Below, piece by piece: positions 62,886 to 64,000 of a stretch of DNA of 64,000 nucleotides. The stretch lies in NCBI RefSeq assembly GCF_030553305.1, contig NZ_JARRAH010000001.1, forward strand, positions 372,001 to 436,000. Direction: 5' to 3'. Within the stretch, counting starts at the first letter, position 1, and every line of letters starts with the position of its first letter. The notes beneath the pieces were generated by a model that was given only the letters and a program-made list of their open reading frames with translations, made no database searches and was not told the DNA's origin. This DNA is from Halomarina ordinaria (GTDB taxonomy: Archaea; Halobacteriota; Halobacteria; Halobacteriales; Haloarculaceae). The position numbers were made by a program, and so were the translations under genes.

Positions 62886-64000
62886 ATGCAGGCAGTGATC
62901 CTCGCCGCGGGCGAGGGGACTCGAATGCGACCGTTGACTCACTCGACGCCGAAGCCGATGCTTCCGGTGGCCGACCGACCGCTCGTCGCGCACACGGCCG
63001 ACGCCGCGGTGGCGGCCGGAGCGGAGGAACTGCTCGTCGTCGTCGGTTACGAGGCGGCGGACGTCCGCGAGTACTTCGGCGAGGAGTACGCGGGCGTCCC
63101 CGTCCGCTTCGCCGTCCAGGAAGAGCAGTTGGGGACCGGCCACGCCGTCGACTGCGCCCGGGAGTACATCGACGGCGACTTCGCGGTCCTCTACGGCGAC
63201 AACCTCTACGACGCGGCGAGCATCGAGCGACTGTTCGAGCGCGGCCCCGCCGTCGCCGCCTACCGGGTCGCAAACCCGACGAACTACGGCGTTCTCACCC
63301 TCGCGAGCGACGAGGGGACCGACTCGCGAGACGCCGGGCGCGTCGTCGACATCGTCGAGAAGCCCGACGACCCGCCGACCGAACTGGCGAACGCGGGCGC
63401 GTACGTCTTCCCCGCCGAGGCGCGCGACTGGCTCGACGTCCCGAAGAGCGAGCGCGGCGAACACGAGTTCACCGACGTCCTCGCGCGGGTCATCGACGAG
63501 TACGAGGTCCGTGCCGTCGAGGTCGAACGCTGGATGGACGTCGGGCGACCGTGGGAACTGCTCACGGCCAACGAGTGGAAACTCGCCGACCTCTCGTCTC
63601 GCGTCGACGGCGAGGTGCGCGGCGACGCCGACCTGCGCGGTCCGGTCGTCGTCGAGGAGGGCGCCGTCGTCGAACCGGGCGTCGTCATCGAGGGACCGGC
63701 GCTCGTCCGTTCGGGTGCGAGCGTCGGGCCGAACGCCTACCTCCGGGGGGCGACGCTCGTCGGTCCCGACTGCCACGTCGGCCACGGCGTCGAACTGAAG
63801 AACACCGTCGTCATGCGCGGGTCGAACGTCCCGCACCTCTCGTACGTCGGCGACAGCCTGCTCGCCCCCGGGGTGAACCTCGGCGCGGGGACGCAGGTGG
63901 CGAACCTCCGGCACGACGGTGGTGACGTGAAACAGACCGTCAAAGGTGAGCGCGTCTCGACGGGGCGGCGCAAGTACGGCGTCGTCGCGGGCGACGGCGC
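62886..64000 (+). CDS. Bifunctional sugar-1-phosphate nucleotidylyltransferase/acyltransferase, N-terminal part (runs off right edge)
   Basis: Makes NDP-sugars for envelope glycans and N-glycosylation. The N-terminal Rossmann part reads QAVILAAGEGTRMRPLTHSTPKPMLPVADRP (nucleotide loop GxGTRxRPLT and Lys), FAVLYGDNL (metal Asp) and VVDIVEKPDDPPTELANAGAYVFP. The C-terminal part has hexapeptide beta-helix sequence (VVVEEGAVVEPGVVIEGPALVRSGASVGPNAYLRGATLVG). This architecture is that of GlmU-like archaeal enzymes (Sulfolobus ST0452 type), able to act on glucose- or N-acetylglucosamine-1-phosphate. The sequence is cut at the window end. TATA-like CATAAATC is at about 62824. Confidence 0.9.
   Translation, partial: MQAVILAAGEGTRMRPLTHSTPKPMLPVADRPLVAHTADAAVAAGAEELLVVVGYEAADVREYFGEEYAGVPVRFAVQEEQLGTGHAVDCAREYIDGDFAVLYGDNLYDAASIERLFERGPAVAAYRVANPTNYGVLTLASDEGTDSRDAGRVVDIVEKPDDPPTELANAGAYVFPAEARDWLDVPKSERGEHEFTDVLARVIDEYEVRAVEVERWMDVGRPWELLTANEWKLADLSSRVDGEVRGDADLRGPVVVEEGAVVEPGVVIEGPALVRSGASVGPNAYLRGATLVGPDCHVGHGVELKNTVVMRGSNVPHLSYVGDSLLAPGVNLGAGTQVANLRHDGGDVKQTVKGERVSTGRRKYGVVAGDG

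Overview
The window is chromosomal DNA of a halophilic archaeon (class Halobacteria). Codon third positions are almost all G or C, the predicted proteins are strongly acidic, many genes start leaderless 20-30 bases after an A/T-rich TATA-like box, and several families are typical of haloarchaea: TbsP-type regulator, HalOD1 output domain, HTH_10 regulator, amphi-Trp protein, DUF63, UPF0179. Genus cannot be fixed from the sequence.

Layout. 0-16 kb holds housekeeping and small genes: an FMN reductase fragment, MutY, a translationally coupled pair of TenA proteins, a class-III aminotransferase, an MgtC/DUF4010 membrane protein, an AI-2E-type permease, a PadR regulator, a candidate structured RNA (about 8.5 kb), DUF1028, an atypical SDR, a Nudix protein overlapping FolD, and a Tat lipoprotein. 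15.7-27 kb holds GlyA, a CHAT-domain (caspase-like) protein, the TbsP-type regulator, a fused ThiF-like/YcaO protein followed by a decayed reading frame, DUF63, an inositol-phosphatase family protein, a secreted metallo-beta-lactamase/lamin-tail lipoprotein with two DUF3006 proteins, and a MOSC protein. 27-33 kb holds tRNA-Leu, NikR, an HTH_10 regulator and small conserved proteins. 33.1-40.8 kb is an overlapping four-gene operon of two PrkA-type kinases, a YeaH/YhbH (VWA) protein and SpoVR. 40.8-45.2 kb holds a DASH cryptochrome, Hsp20, HalOD1, a cupin and a LURP-one-like protein.

The most unusual part is 45.56-51.19 kb. Two complete tRNA-Glu genes form a 98-base direct repeat with one mismatch. 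They enclose about 5.5 kb of markedly A/T-richer DNA with a tyrosine integrase next to the right copy. I read this as a small integrative element. It has no recognisable replication or transfer gene. Its cargo is a protein with an N-terminal zinc ribbon and a C-terminal HEPN-like RNxxxH motif, and a protein with a helix-hairpin-helix/DNA-glycosylase-like core. Between them lies a 1.6-kb segment without a convincing gene, rich in short TTGGC/GCCAA motifs. A 19-base fragment of the tRNA-Glu 3' end just outside the left repeat suggests repeated use of the site.

51.3-64 kb returns to ordinary chromosome: a fused 3-hydroxyacyl-CoA dehydrogenase/enoyl-CoA hydratase divergent from an acyl-CoA dehydrogenase (beta-oxidation), CysE, an AlkA-like glycosylase, a RimK-type ligase fused to a retropepsin-like domain and divergent from an aspartoacylase-family hydrolase, the sdhCDBA operon, a second candidate structured RNA with a tRNA-like 3' end, and a sugar-1-phosphate nucleotidylyltransferase running off the right edge.
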